Of a stretch of DNA of 64,000 nucleotides, positions 10,454 to 22,600 are shown piece by piece. Position numbers and translations under genes: made by a program. Below the pieces are notes generated by a model, which worked only from the letters and a program-made list of their open reading frames with translations, searched no databases and was not told where the DNA came from. This stretch comes from Silene conica (Eukaryota > Streptophyta > Magnoliopsida > Caryophyllales > Caryophyllaceae): positions 5,213,001 through 5,277,000 of the forward strand of contig CM055318.2 of assembly GCA_029255685.2 (NCBI GenBank), written 5' to 3'. Each line of letters opens with the position of its first letter. Within the stretch, counting starts at the first letter, position 1.

Positions 10454-13400
10454 TCAAGATAAGAGTTGGACGGCAGCAATGGCAGGTATTTTTTCGCGTA
10501 ATTTTTGAGTCACTGCTACTCGAACAGTCATCACACTTGCAGCAGGCCCCATGATTCTGACTTTTACGATTGGATCTTCAATTGAAACAAGCTCCAAACC
10601 TCCGCCGGCAGCTCCTATAAGGTACGGCCTAATTTCTTCAAGAACCTGAGAACAAATATCGCGGTTTATCAGCAATTAGTGTTTCTAGCCACACTGTCGA
10701 ACCAACTACAAGTTGACGTGCACAAACATGACATTCTGTTCCGTGACCAATCTGTAAATACTAAACTAATCACTAAAACAACGATGGGCAAACACTGTCT
10801 TAAGGATAGATCACGGCTACCGAAGATGTCTTAGTCTAGTGGTTAAGACGGAGGTATTGTGGACAATAGGTCCAAGGATCGAATCCCCCTCCCCCTATTG
10901 TAATGCGACTAAGTGCGCGCTCCGTTGACCCAAAAAAAAAAAAAAAAAAAAAAGGATAGATCACGGCTAAATTAGACGAACAAGAAGATTATTACCAATG
11001 CACAATTACTTGTAGCAACCAAATTAACCATTTACCAAAATCTTGTGTACTTTTACTTGAGCTACAAAGTAGCGTTTTTATTTCGGTGATTCTGTCCAGT
11101 ATGGATGATTAACTCGATATATCAATTTAGTTTCAAGATGCTCTATTCAACAGACATATTTCAACTCGAAAAACTCAATGACCAAGGGAAACTTACCTTC
11201 TCTACATTTTCGTCATTCAACTCAAGACCAGTTTCCTCATCAGGCACTGCTTCAACTGCAACTATCTCAGGAATCTTTTCCATAAGACGGCGTTCAATAC
11301 CTAGTTTCATGGTTGTCACAGAGCTCGGACAAGATCCACATGCTCCTTGTAACTTCAACCGAACAATATTGCCATCAATCTCATGAAGAGCCACATTACC
11401 ACCATCGGCAATAAGATATGGTCGGACTTCATCTAGCACAGTTTCAATATTTTCAGCAGTCAGGGGTAGCTCTAGAGCTGATTCTGGCCCAGCAACAGCT
11501 TTAACCACTGCAGAGGGGAGATGCATTAGAAATTTAGAATCCTTGTAAAATAATTCAATCATTAACAAAAGTAAACAAGGAAGCAAAACAAATATGGCAT
11601 ATCAATATAACTTTCTGAATCAAATACGAAGTCCCGGAAATCCAACATTATAGAGTCAGGATTTCCAAGCGGTGTAACAAGTGTCAATAATTTCAGGTGT
11701 TATTACACTCAGAATGAAATACTACCATTTAAAGAAGCCAGGCTTTATCTTTACGAGTTCATCAGATATCTCTTTTTATAAAAGAAAAAAGTTTGATTAA
11801 AAAGATTGTAAACTTGAAGAGTGCAAGAAGTACTCACAACTAAGAGGAACGTTAACTAAAAAAACCCATAAACAAACCACTGCCCAAGAAGGAAGTGAAA
11901 CTAATAAACAAGACCTCCAGAGTCCAGAGTCCAGACATAATTGGTGCGTGCTTTATTTATACATTTAGTCTACCATTTCGCACGCATTTATATGCCATTT
12001 TGAGTAGCGTTAGCTTCTATACTCCCCTATTTTGGCTACGTAGGTCTTGTTATGTTTCATACAGGTTATTGGCACACGTGAGTGAAAACAAGCCAAATCC
12101 CATCCCTGGAGATGCATTATGGACACTAGTAGAGTTTAGCTAAGGAACCATTGCCTTGAGATGTGTGAAGACGAGAACGAATAGCTGAGATGAAGGATTT
12201 ATGCTGCTGCTGTGCTGCTGAATTGCTGTTTTGGTTGATCGATAAGCTCAGGTAGTCGATCGACTACATTAGCTTAAGTCCGAATTGCTCTTGGTCGATC
12301 GACTGCTCCTTTAGTCAACGACTGGTTTTCGTATTAGGTCGAGTTGTTTAAGATGTAAATCTCGGCCCATTAGGTTATTAGATCTCGAATGATTATTGTG
12401 TTAGAATTGTTTTGTAGCAATTTATCTGAATTAATTGGTTATATGCATGTGACCGACCTAGATCAAGCGATTGGAGAGATTGGATAGAGTTAGACTTGCT
12501 AAGAGCAATAGAATACCCTAATAAGAGTGATAGCATATTAAAAGCATTCCCAGGCAAATAGCGGGAAGCGACCTTTACATTACTCTTCTGACAGTAATTT
12601 TACTAATCGTTGACCCTTACCTTTGACCATTTTTACCATGGTGAACCGACAATCCTAGCTATTTTCTCTTTATATTTGGACTCATTTGTTATACTCTTAA
12701 TTTCTCTTTCATTCACAACTTTAGTATAGCAAACAAACAAACAAACCCCCTAGTTTGTTACTTAGACAGACTTAGATTTAGCGAATAGGACACAATTGTT
12801 TCACAGTGGATACGATCCCGACTTCCTCTGGCGCGTTAGTTTAGTCCAGTTGGTTTATCTTTGATAGGTGTGCGATTTAGCCTGTCACTAGACTAGCTAG
12901 TAGGTGAACACTTTAGATGGAGTAGCATGCTTTGACACATCATTAAGCTATTATCCAATCAAAGTCCTACTTAGCAATAAGTTAGCATTGACTGGTAGTG
13001 CTATTTGCAGAGATCGCCCTTTGGATAGTCGTTTTAATGGCAGTTTATAAACACCAGACCAAACAGGGTTCATACACTGAATCTAGCATGAGATTTCTTC
13101 ATACACATCAAGCTACTCGATATCACATGAGTTGCCAGATTATTAGACATCGCACTAATGCACGGATCAATGCATAATCTCCTAAGAAGAATATAAATTT
13201 TTTAACACGAAACGAATGCACAGAGCTGAAAGACTATCTACCGGCTCACACCCACAAAATGGGCAAATACAAGTGGCAAGTCATTCACAAAACCCCTCCT
13301 TTGGGAGTCGGTGTTAGATGTATGCAGTCTTACCCTATGTTTCCAAATGACCCAATATGAAAACGACATTGAATGAATGCTACTCCACAATAAAAAGAAG

Positions 13401-14073
13401 CGAAATTAGTCACAAATTGCTTGATTAGGGTTTGGATATATGCAGTCCTAACCCTAACCCTACCCCTACCCCTGTGTTAGCAACATAGAGGAACAGTTTC
13501 CCCGAATGACCCGATAAGAAAAATACATTAACTGACTGGCTATGTCCGCAACAGATTCAACAAATCATTTTGGTTTATTCCATCATAATCCGTAATCAAA
13601 GTACGGAGTCTTTTGCACGATTGGAAATGTAAACAACAGAATAACACAAAGCAAGTTTTACTCCATTAGATTAACAAAAACAAGAGAAATGAATCAAAAA
13701 CAAAGAAATCAAGAAGACCCACCTCGTTTTCGAGAAGCCGAAAGAGATGTAAGGGTTGAGGAATGAAGAGAAATCCGACGAGAACTCCGGGATAGATTGA
13801 ACCCTCGAAAGATACATCTAGGAGCATCAAATAACAATGAATTCTACAAAGATACAAACAACCCAATTACTCAAACATCACAATAACAGCGCTAACAAAC
13901 CCAGAAGATATATATACATATTAAATTAAATTAAATTACATAAGAAAAAAACAAATTGATACCTTGAAAATGAGAGGAAAACGAAGTGAAGAAGAAGGAG
14001 AAGAAGAAGGTTCAATGGCGGGCGTAAAGTGGGTCCTACTAGAGCAATAGTAGGAAGAAGAAGAGCTCAACAT
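10454..14073 (-). CDS. NFU2: NifU-like scaffold protein, chloroplastic (NFU2/NFU3 type)
   Basis: Plastid scaffold that holds an Fe-S cluster between subunits and hands it to target apoproteins. Exons on the minus strand: 14073-13963, 13843-13723, 11507-11197, 10645-10454, giving 244 residues (plant NFU2 and NFU3 are about 235). Residues 1-80 are Ser/Arg-rich with few acidic residues, as in a transit peptide; exon 2 was placed at an acceptor that keeps frame on both sides. The first NFU domain (about 90-165) has the cluster-binding CGSC at C134-C137. A second NFU domain (about 175-244) lacks the CxxC and has AAS in its place, which is normal for this plastid subfamily. Intron 2 (2.2 kb) and intron 3 hold transposon sequence. 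NFU2 and NFU3 cannot be told apart from the sequence alone. Stop at 10454-10456. Confidence 0.9.
10820..10951 (+). mobile_element. tRNA-derived SINE with 18-bp target duplication
   Basis: Flanked by a perfect 18-bp direct repeat (aaggatagatcacggcta at 10802-10819 and 10952-10969). It contains an RNA polymerase III A box (TAGTCTAGTGG, about 10832-10842) and a B box (GGATCGAATCC, about 10876-10886), and ends in an A tail of about 20. Length is 132 bp. It lies in NFU intron 3. The intact target duplication and long tail suggest a recent insertion. Confidence 0.92.
11900..12950. mobile_element. Probable LTR-retrotransposon fragment in NFU intron 2
   Basis: This part of intron 2 differs from the AT-rich intron around it. 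It has several TCGATCGAC words, including a 16-base palindrome at about 12253-12268, and then a stretch near 12770-12880 (ggatacgatcccgacttcc, tctttgataggtgtgcgatt) that resembles the 3' part of plant Gypsy-type LTRs. No coding domain, paired LTR or target duplication was found. The class is a guess. Confidence 0.35.
13306..13535. repeat. SINE-like fragments with telomere-like motif
   Basis: Two related segments (about 13310-13370 and 13430-13530) both read atgcagtc.taaccct... followed by gaatgacccgata-like sequence, like the body of plant SINEs. The second contains TAACCCTAACCCTACCCCTACCCC, an interstitial telomere-like stretch that is probably just slippage in the SINE-like body. Confidence 0.3.
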
Positions 14074-14372
14074 CTTGAAGTTATATATTCTGGGATTTTG
14101 CTTCTTCTTCTTTGAGTTTTGGTATCTGATGATGTTGGTTCTAATCTGCTCTTTTTGTTTTTGTTCGTTTGATTTTGTGTATTTCAGTCTGAGTTTTTGT
14201 TGTTTGTGTTTTAATAAAAGGGCTTGGAAATTATGGAAGACTACAACCACATAATTTATAAATCGGAGTAACTAATGTGGTCAAATGATACCGGGTCAAT
14301 AGTCAATACCGGCGACTGTGAGACGGTGGCGCTCCGACTCAGCCTAAGCTCGTCATAGCTATGTAAGTACTT
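14074..14372. promoter_or_regulatory. NFU upstream region
   Basis: About 300 bases upstream of the NFU start codon, probably including its 5' untranslated region and core promoter (gene reads leftward). No confident TATA box was identified. It ends where a hAT-type MITE begins. Confidence 0.35.
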
Positions 14373-15548
14373 TAGAGGTGGCAATCAGGTCATTCGGGTC
14401 ATATCGAGTTCGGTTTATGTTAGGTTATCTTTATATCGGGTAATCAACGAGCGACAAGTCGGGTCGGGTCATTAGTGGATCAGTATCGGTTCAAGTTATC
14501 GGCATATATTTTATCTTGTAATAATGGGTAAGGTTAGGGATGTCAATGGGGTGGGGCGGGTGCGGAGAGGGTTAACCCGCACCCGCCTCGCGACCCGCGG
14601 CGGGTTGAACCTTTCGAAACCGTCCCCGCCCTGCGGGACCCGTTGACCCGCCTATCTCCTCAAGAAATATAAATCGTGAATCTAAAATATACTAGTCGTA
14701 CTATTTATACAAATAAGTTTTCGCAAAATACCTTAACATTCAATTAATTAGAGTCCGTTGAGCCATGAAACAGTTTTACATACAAATATACCACGAAACA
14801 CATGCACAAACCGGGAGAGGATCAAAGTTTGGGAAATTGGGGATTTGGGGGAATTTTGGTAGGTAGTGTGATTTGTCTGATTACGAATACGGAATATTGA
14901 GTAATGAACTAGTGATTATTGATTTATTGCCTTATTGGTCTAATGGGTATGGGTTACTTACTTTTTTTTTGGCCTTATTGGACTACTGGGTAAAGGTTAC
15001 TTATTTATTAAAAGTTTTTTTTAATCTTTTAAGTTATATTTTTTGTTATCTATATATATTACAATTAGATATTATTATTTATTAGGTGGGTATAAGCGGG
15101 GCGGGACATGTGGGGCGGGGCGAGAGGGGTGGGTGTGGGGCGGAGTGGGTATGGGGCGGGTCTCATGTGATACCCGCACCCGCCCCGCGACCCGCGACGA
15201 ATGATGATTTTGAAACTCATCCCCGCTCCACGACCCACCAAATCATTACCCACACTCGCCCCACGTGGGGCGGGTGCGGGGCGAGACCCGCTCCATTGAC
15301 ATCCCTAGATAAGATAATTTTAAGTGAAAATAACTAAATAAGTAAATATTATTAAGCCAGCTAATTATCAGGTCATCTATCGGGTTTAAAAAATTCGGGC
15401 AACGGGTCGGATCAATTTAAGTCTAAAGAAATACAGCTGTTATCGGTTATCGGTTATCGGATGAGGTCAGTTCAGTTACGATTCACCCAATTTTCGAATT
15501 ATATCGAATCAGGTTTCGATCAAGACGGGTCAACTTTTCCCATCTCTA
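14373..15548. mobile_element. Outer hAT-type MITE, carrying a nested MITE
   Basis: The ends TAGAGGTGGCAATCAGGTC and GGGTCAACTTTTCCCATCTCTA are imperfect inverted copies. Subterminal regions are rich in CGGGT, CGGTTATCGG and similar words. Flanking bases (aagtactt / aatatact) resemble each other only weakly, so the 8-bp duplication has decayed. Its own sequence stops at 14534 and resumes at 15308 around the inner element. Confidence 0.6.
14535..15307. mobile_element. Inner hAT-type MITE with GGGGCGGG subterminal repeats
   Basis: The ends TAGGGATGTCAATGGGG and CCATTGACATCCCTA are inverted copies. The 8-bp flanks ggtaaggt (14527-14534) and gataagat (15308-15315) agree at six of eight positions, and both differences are G to A. 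Both subterminal regions are runs of GGGGCGGGTG and ACCCGC words around an AT-rich middle. Length is 773 bp, non-coding; open frames inside follow from the GC-rich repeats. Confidence 0.8.
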
Positions 15549-15977
15549 AATATACTCCCCGATTCTACTCTCTATTTGCATATGCCAAACTGCCAACTAC
15601 CTTAGTATAGTTATGACAGTTTGACTCAAATTAGGTTCGAGCAATAAAGGAAAGTGTGCACGATTATCCCAGCATACTATTGCCTCAAATTTAAGTTGAG
15701 AATTGGCAGCTAGCCCGAGCGCTTCTTGAGCTGCCAATCTACCGAAATACCCCCCAAAAATTCAATTTCTCGAGAAATTTGCCGAATAAACAAGAGATTG
15801 TAGAGTAATAACAAGCTAACAACCGTAGTAACAAGGGTTAACATGTCATTGCAAAATTTGGCTCAAAGAGCTTCCTATGATCCTCTACACATTGCCATAA
15901 TCTACAAAATACAATATAGGATCTAAAAAGATGCGAAACTAAAACCTTAAATAAAAGTCGGGAAAATAAATCGGAAA

Positions 15978-18900
15978 TCAAACATTGTCTGTATGTGTCA
16001 CTGGACTATCATCAACAAGCTCATTAACACAAAACTGATGCAAGTCGTCGTACATTTTCTTCCATTTGTGAACCATCTCTGTGGATCGTTTGCAGTCCTG
16101 CTTAAGTCGCTCAATTTCCATTTCTGCTGCGGTCGCAGAACCTTGTTGCTGAACCACAAAGAGAATGTCAGAATAATACACCATGAATCCTTGGTCACTT
16201 AAGTTTCCCCTCTCACCTCGACTACATTTAAATTCTACAACAGCTACAAAGCCTAAATCCCAAACCAATTTGGGCCGGCTAACGTGAAACACCATTTCAA
16301 ACAACCAGTGTAAAATAAATAAATGAAAATAATAGTTTATAGAAAAAATTGAGTACCAAGAAAATTGGAAAATATGCACAAAAAAAACTAACTACATAAT
16401 TTTCAGATTGATTCCTTGAACATTCTCCTCTCCGATGACAAAATTTTCCTCCGTCTCAAAAAACTTTATATCGTTTTCAATCAGATTATCCATGTTTTTC
16501 TTTGATCTTCCTCCCCATCAAAAAAATTTGTTCCCTGATCTCAAAGCCTCCTCAATGGACCAGTTGATCTCCGTCATAACCACATTTAGATTCCAAAAAA
16601 TACTATTAAACTGGATTACAAACAAGGTTGGGATTATAAAATGGTCCTCATCAAGTAATACAATGGAGATGAGGGCCAGGAGGCCAAGCACTAACACGTG
16701 TGTAATCTTAATTGCAGCATTTTGAAGGCATTCCACCGTAAGAGAATGCCATCATTAAACTTGAGTTTTTTTTCACTCATTATTATTTTCACTCGCCCGT
16801 TAAAACTCGAGTAATAGATTGTGATGGAAATAGTATTTAGTGGGGATCCATCACTAGAGTTTTAAATTTGGCGTCAATTTTTTTACAAATATCTGTGCAA
16901 GACTCATCAGTCATGACTCCTGTCTTGCAAACTGCTACGTGGAACTTGGGAAGATGCATATAGAAGTAGGATTCCTCAACGGGAAACTGAAACACAGACC
17001 TGAAATTGCTTGATTTGGTTGTTCATCACATCTTCCATAAGGTAAGAGGAAGTTGCAGGGTTAGAGGAAACTCTGCTCTCAAGATGCACTTTTGTTCCCA
17101 GAATTTCCTCTCCTGAATTTTCATATTTTCCAAGAGGAGGAGGGATTAACAGAGAATTACTTCGCCCATTTTGTGACTTCAGCGAGCTCTCTGGACATCT
17201 AACGACCAGCACACTGGTAACTGGACCTGCAGCCAACCACCAACACATTTACACATTTGCAAGCTTAAAATTTATTCCCATTTCTAATGGAGCAAAAGAC
17301 TCATTCTTTACTTCTGTTTTAAAGCGACAGTCATCTGACGTGATTCTCGATGCGATTATATTCATTTTTGGTCATCTGGAGTGTTGTCTGAATAAAGGTG
17401 CGTACCTCAGAAGCTCATACCCGCCAATTTACAGGAGCCTTTGAGGCACTGAGGTAATGTCTAAACTTGTAAATTCTGAAGAAGACTTGCCAGAATCTAT
17501 AACTTTAAAGGAGACTAGTAATTTTATCTGTGTGAGCTGCCACTCAAATATGCAGTTAACCCTTGCAGAATGGTGGTCTGATAAAGCTTCCAGTATAAAG
17601 ACGTGAAACTTTGACAACGGTCAAAAATTTTAAAAACTTATAACTAGGTGTGACACTTTAATGGCCACAAAATTTTATTACCACTTATTTATAGGGTCAA
17701 GTCTTTGACCTACCCATCATTAAACATAAATTTTAAAAAGAGATGGTTTCACTCAAGAGATTAAACGTATGTTAAGGTAATACAAACTATCATTTCCACA
17801 AGCAATACCAAGTTACACACCACAAGTTGGTATTCTTCCGACTAATATAAGATTTCAGACCAATTTATAAACAATTTATGAGGGTTGTTAAATTACCTTT
17901 GCCGTGTGTAATCATGCGAACAATTTTCTTGTTTCTTGTATCCCATATGCAAACACGGCCATCTGCTGATCCAGAAACCAATGATATTCCATCACAACCG
18001 GACGCTAGAGAAGTAATCTCTCGACTGTTGAAAGAAAAGGAGAAAAAGAAGGGAATAGAGAACTTAAATGGAGCCCAAAAAACAGAACTGCATATAAACC
18101 ATAACAGATAGTATAAAATATGACCTTTTAACCTTAGAATAGATATTGACTGGGAAGCAAATATAACCTGACGTCCTTGTATGGGTATCAAACTTAAAAC
18201 AAGATTTGTATATAAACCATTACAAATAAGCATCAAGATACAAACTACATTAGCCTTCAGCTCACTAAAGTAAATTCGATCAGCTTGGCAACATTTTTCT
18301 AGAAGGGTCGAAACACACCTCTTCACTTAAAGAGGTTTCCTCTCACAAATGATTACTGGGACAGAGGGCGGCATAGAGAAGGGGGATTGTAACAAGAATG
18401 CTTTCAGCAAGGAAGTGCGGAGTATAATAATCAAACCTTGTATCAGCCAACAAGCCAACAATATGCATCCCATAATCGCTAGTAGTTTTGGAAACAGCAC
18501 TTAGTGCAGCTATGTATATTTTTCCATCGCTTCCTCCAGCATAAAAAACATATTCACCCGCATCAAGTGCAATAGCATTAATAGCAGATGGAAATATTAT
18601 ATTTCGTAACAATCTTCCGGTTGCAAGGCTCCAAATCTAGAAAATTATTTTCAAAAAGACAACAAAGAAAAAACATCAACGTTAGAATGGCAAGCAAGTA
18701 ATGCATGACGCAACAAATTAAGTTCTTAATTTCATAGTCTACTAGTAAACACAGTTAATCAAAGGAGCACATAGAGATGAAACGAGAAGGTATTCCAAGC
18801 AATAAGGCAACAAGTTCTCAATACACAATCAAACCAGAGGGTCCATGTTCAGCATTTGTTAAAATCCCTTCCTCACGGCTTGACAATGATTTTACCTGCC

Positions 18901-21550
18901 TTGTAGATTACTGGTGCATATAAGAAAAGCGAGAAATTTATTTATTTATTTAGTTTGCTTTCAAGATATATCTAAGCCCAAAGAAGTAGTATCAGCGTGA
19001 AGTTTTACACTCCATCACCCAGCTCAAAAGGTTGACTTCAACAACGTGAACATTTTTACCAACAAAGGAGTATCAAGTGTTCTTAAAAGAGTTAAAGCTA
19101 AGAGATTTATTTAAAGAAATGGCAAATCACTTATAAGTGATAAAGTGCATCGAAAAACATCCCTAACGATCGTGAATGCATGCATTCAACAAACACAGAC
19201 TATTCTGGATGCTAAATCTAAGTGCAAATTATTTCAAATGACACCAGGCTGTCTATCCATAAAGGCATAAAGTCTGATAACAGCCACCAAATTTTAATAT
19301 AACCCACTAGGGGAATAGTTACTAGGGTAATAGAGCTCAAACAAACTAAAAAATGGAGGAGAATGGTAGTGGTGGAAGGTGGAAAAGATGATGAGAGGGT
19401 ATTAGGTAACCAATAGAAGTGGAAATAATTAGCCAGCCAGCCACCCCCCACCCCAGGCTCATGCATCACCCCTATCTAGGATTAATAGTTCCTCATCGCC
19501 TCCTGTTTTCACCCTCCAGGCCACCACTACCATCAAATTCCTCCACGTTACCCTTGGTTGTGAGCATTAATATTTAATACCCAAGTAATAGTAACTCCTA
19601 TCTCAAGCAAGCCCTAAGCCTCAATATGTGCATGTTTTTTATTCATATAATTTGCAAGATTAGCATTCCGCAGAACCTCCTTAGCCATTACAGCAGATCA
19701 TAATTCATTTTCATTTTAACTTCCACATGTGGAGGCAAGCCAATCAGAATAAGCAACTCTGCAATAATGATATGATGGTAAGCCTCAACTGACCACAGTC
19801 AAGACCGTACATCTTCTAGCAAAGAGTTGAGTCCGACCAAGTTAAACTATACCATTCCCAATAGGAAAACATGAAAAACCCTCGTCATCCTCTCCATACT
19901 CATGGAGTCATAAGTCACTGCTTTGGCAAGTTATTTACACATCAAAGCCAAAAGTAGTGCAACACAAAAATAGCAATAAATGGTAATTGACAAGTTCGAA
20001 CATATTCTCACATAGTGACATCTGTCTGGAACCCTCTTTGTACTGAATTAACATAGGGTTAAAGCTTTGCACTTCCCACCATTTCCCCTACCAGAGGTGG
20101 GGCGTTTTAGGCAGTAGGGGACCATCTTCGTAAAGTAAGTCTTGCAATAAATGGAAAAATCAGTCAGATAGTCATAAAATCAAAGGCATATCTAACCTTA
20201 CAAGTCCTGTCCTCAGAAGCAGAAACAATGACTGCATTAGACCCGCCATGACCCGACTTGACATCAGTCACAGGTGAAGTATGTTGCATGAAACTATGTA
20301 CATAAGAATGTCTGGACTGCTCTCTCCTGATATCATCAAACATCCTGAAAGAAAATCATCAAAATAACGTGTTTACATCGAATTCAAAATTGCTAGTACT
20401 GGAAGCATCAATGCGACATCCTACATAAGTGCAAAACAAACATATAACAACGCATTTGAAAGGCAATCCATACATGAAAAGAGACCAAACTCGAACACAT
20501 CCATCCTCTGCCCCAGATATCACCAACGATTCATCATCCGACAACACCAAACACGAAACACCTCTAAGATGAGCATGCCACTTTTTAAGTAATTTGCCAC
20601 TAAGTACCTGAAAATTACCCAAATTATAAAAGATGCTTGAAACCCTAACCACAATTCCACAAATACAACATATCCCCAGCAAAAACCATACCTCCCAAAC
20701 ATAAATATTTCCAGACGCGCCACCTCCAATGAGATAAGTTCCCTCACGATTCGACACCAAGGGATTAATTGGCTCTGCCGGAAAACTCTTCACTTCAGGT
20801 TGAGACTGTAAACAATTGACTCACATAAATATCAAACTACAGCAGTTTACATCACAATAACTTTATTGCAAAACAGTCACCTTTTTTTTAAGCAAGTATC
20901 TTTATAGAAGTAGTTAACAAGTTTTTTTGTGTACCTATTTTGGTAAATAAAGACGGTTTTACAATAAGTTATTACAAAACGGTCTTACAATACCTTTCAA
21001 ACAATTAAATGATCAGTTCATCAACAACTGACCTATCCAACTATCAACTACAACGACAAAATTGAGAATTAGGGCAGAAACTTGTCGCGGTTTTACATAA
21101 ATACTCTTGTAAAATGGGGTTCTACAATTAAGCTAGTCCCTCCGTCTCAATCATTTGTTTACATTTCAATTAAAACAGTCCTACAATACCTTTTGATCAA
21201 CTAAATTATCCGTTCCACAATTCATTACCTACTCAAATATCAACTACGGCGACGATAATAACAAGAACACCAATGCGTAATCAATAACACTACGAGAAAT
21301 TAATCAAACAGCAGAAAGAAGAAAGGAAAGGAAAATTAGAAGGAACCTTGTGCCAAGACCAATAGAGAAGAGAACCGGAAGAAGCGGAGGAATGACGGAG
21401 CTGAGAGGCGGCGAAGAAGCGACCGCCGACGGAAACGACACCGTGTGGAGGAGATGAGCATGTTTTGTATCGGAGCTGTTCTTTTCCGTTTTGAAGGTTC
21501 CAACATCCTATACCGCCGTCAATGGCGGACGCCGCCATTACTACCTCCAT
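15978..21550 (-). CDS. RID3: WD40-repeat protein, RID3/WDR18/Ipi3 family
   Basis: Homologue of Arabidopsis ROOT INITIATION DEFECTIVE 3 and of WDR18/Ipi3, a subunit of the Rix1-type complex needed for maturation of the large ribosomal subunit; it is expected in the nucleus/nucleolus. Exons on the minus strand: 21550-21347, 20805-20692, 20607-20474, 20344-20197, 18636-18437, 18024-17897, 17226-17000, 16148-15978, giving 441 residues (RID3 is 438). WD-type blades end in motifs such as GGGASGNIYVWE, GAEDGCVRVWSL, ASEDRTCKIWSL and GSADGRVCIWDT. After a low-complexity linker the C-terminus (about 385-441) is a charged helix, AAEMEIERLKQDCKRSTEMV, with HQFCVNEL near the end, a hallmark of the plant family. 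The upstream ATG at 21550 was chosen; a second in-frame ATG is four codons on. Long introns hold no recognisable gene. Confidence 0.92.
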
Positions 21551-22406
21551 TTTTGGAGCTTAGTTTGGGGGGTTTGCTGGGGTTTTGCAGGTAGTTTAAA
21601 AGAGAAGTAGGGCGAGTGAGGAAGGATGACAATTAACAGACGATGTTACGATGGTTGTGTTATTCTTATGGGCTCATTTGGTGGGCTAGTCTCTTTTTTA
21701 TGGGTATGTTTATAATTACCCGTTTTACGTCGTCGACAGATTACTTTTGTAGTTTCCGTTCGTTTTCTTTCACGGTTAGAACTTTGTCCCAAACTTTTAT
21801 AACGATAAAAAAAATCACTAAAAAATACATGAACGTTAATTAGTAGTCTTACGGTCCAGCTTGTTCGAACTGAAACTGGAATTGTCTGAACTGAAGTAGC
21901 TCAATAGAGTTGAACTAGACTGAAGTAAGAATTAATTTATGAAAAGAAGGATTGAACTGAAATGAATTGAGCTGAATAAACTGAATGAAATTGAATTGGA
22001 CCGAAATGAATTGAGCTGATTAAACTGAATGAAATTGAATTTAACCGAATGAAGCTCAACTGAAATATTACCTCAATGTTTCCTTGTGTTACCACTTATG
22101 ATAACTTATTTTGACCGTAGGATGATTTGAAAAGTCCGTTTTATTGTTTCAAACCAAAATGGACCCGATTGATGGTAGACCAATTATATCACCCTTACAA
22201 AGAAAGTACTAGGCCTTGTCGGATTGTCCCCATAAAAATGAGTGGATTAAAAATCCAATTACTTTTAAAAAAATGAAGATTGCTTAATTATCCCAAATTA
22301 TATAATTTTTTTTGAAAATTATTGAAAACTCGCATATCAATTCAACTCCGAATCTCAACCAAACGAGCATCGGGATATAAAATGACATGTACACCAAATA
22401 TGGTAC
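21551..22406. other. Intergenic region upstream of RID3
   Basis: Contains the RID3 5' region and an imperfect 44-bp tandem duplication (aatgaattgagctga at 21961 and again at 22005). The duplicated sequence is a run of gaactgaa/gaattgaa words similar to the inside of the MITE family at 30132-30353. No gene is supported. Confidence 0.5.
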
Positions 22407-22600
22407 ACAAATTCTTATTTACAATGGCACTATCCGTCGCAAACTTGTGACGGATACCGTTTTCTCTCGCAAAATACCCACTTTTTCTCTCTCTCTCCAA
22501 CCCTATTTATGTGGTCCCCTTTTTTCACTAACTCATTTTATATCTATTTTATCTCACAAAATATCCGTCACAAATAGTGCCCCGTCGCAAGCAAGACTTT
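22407..22600 (-). mobile_element. MITE of the CGTCACAAG family
   Basis: Contains ccgtcgcaaacttgtgacgg, ggtccccttttttcac and atatccgtcacaaatagtgcc, and ends gtcgcaagcaagacttt. The same elements occur in the opposite orientation at 62216-62380, including the tgtgagataaaat and gagagagaaaaa segments, so the two are copies of one family. The ends are approximate. Confidence 0.65.

Noticed and set aside
10827-10890. tRNA gene candidate from the A and B boxes
   Set aside because: It does not fold into a full cloverleaf by eye, ends in a long A tail and has a target duplication, so it is a SINE.
13445-13472. Interstitial telomere repeat
   Set aside because: Only about four CCCTAA-like units, inside a SINE-like body; too short to mark a former chromosome end.
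15065-15337. Open frames in the GGGGCGGG MITE near NFU
   Set aside because: Low-complexity Gly/Pro/Arg translation of subterminal repeats, with no start context or similarity.
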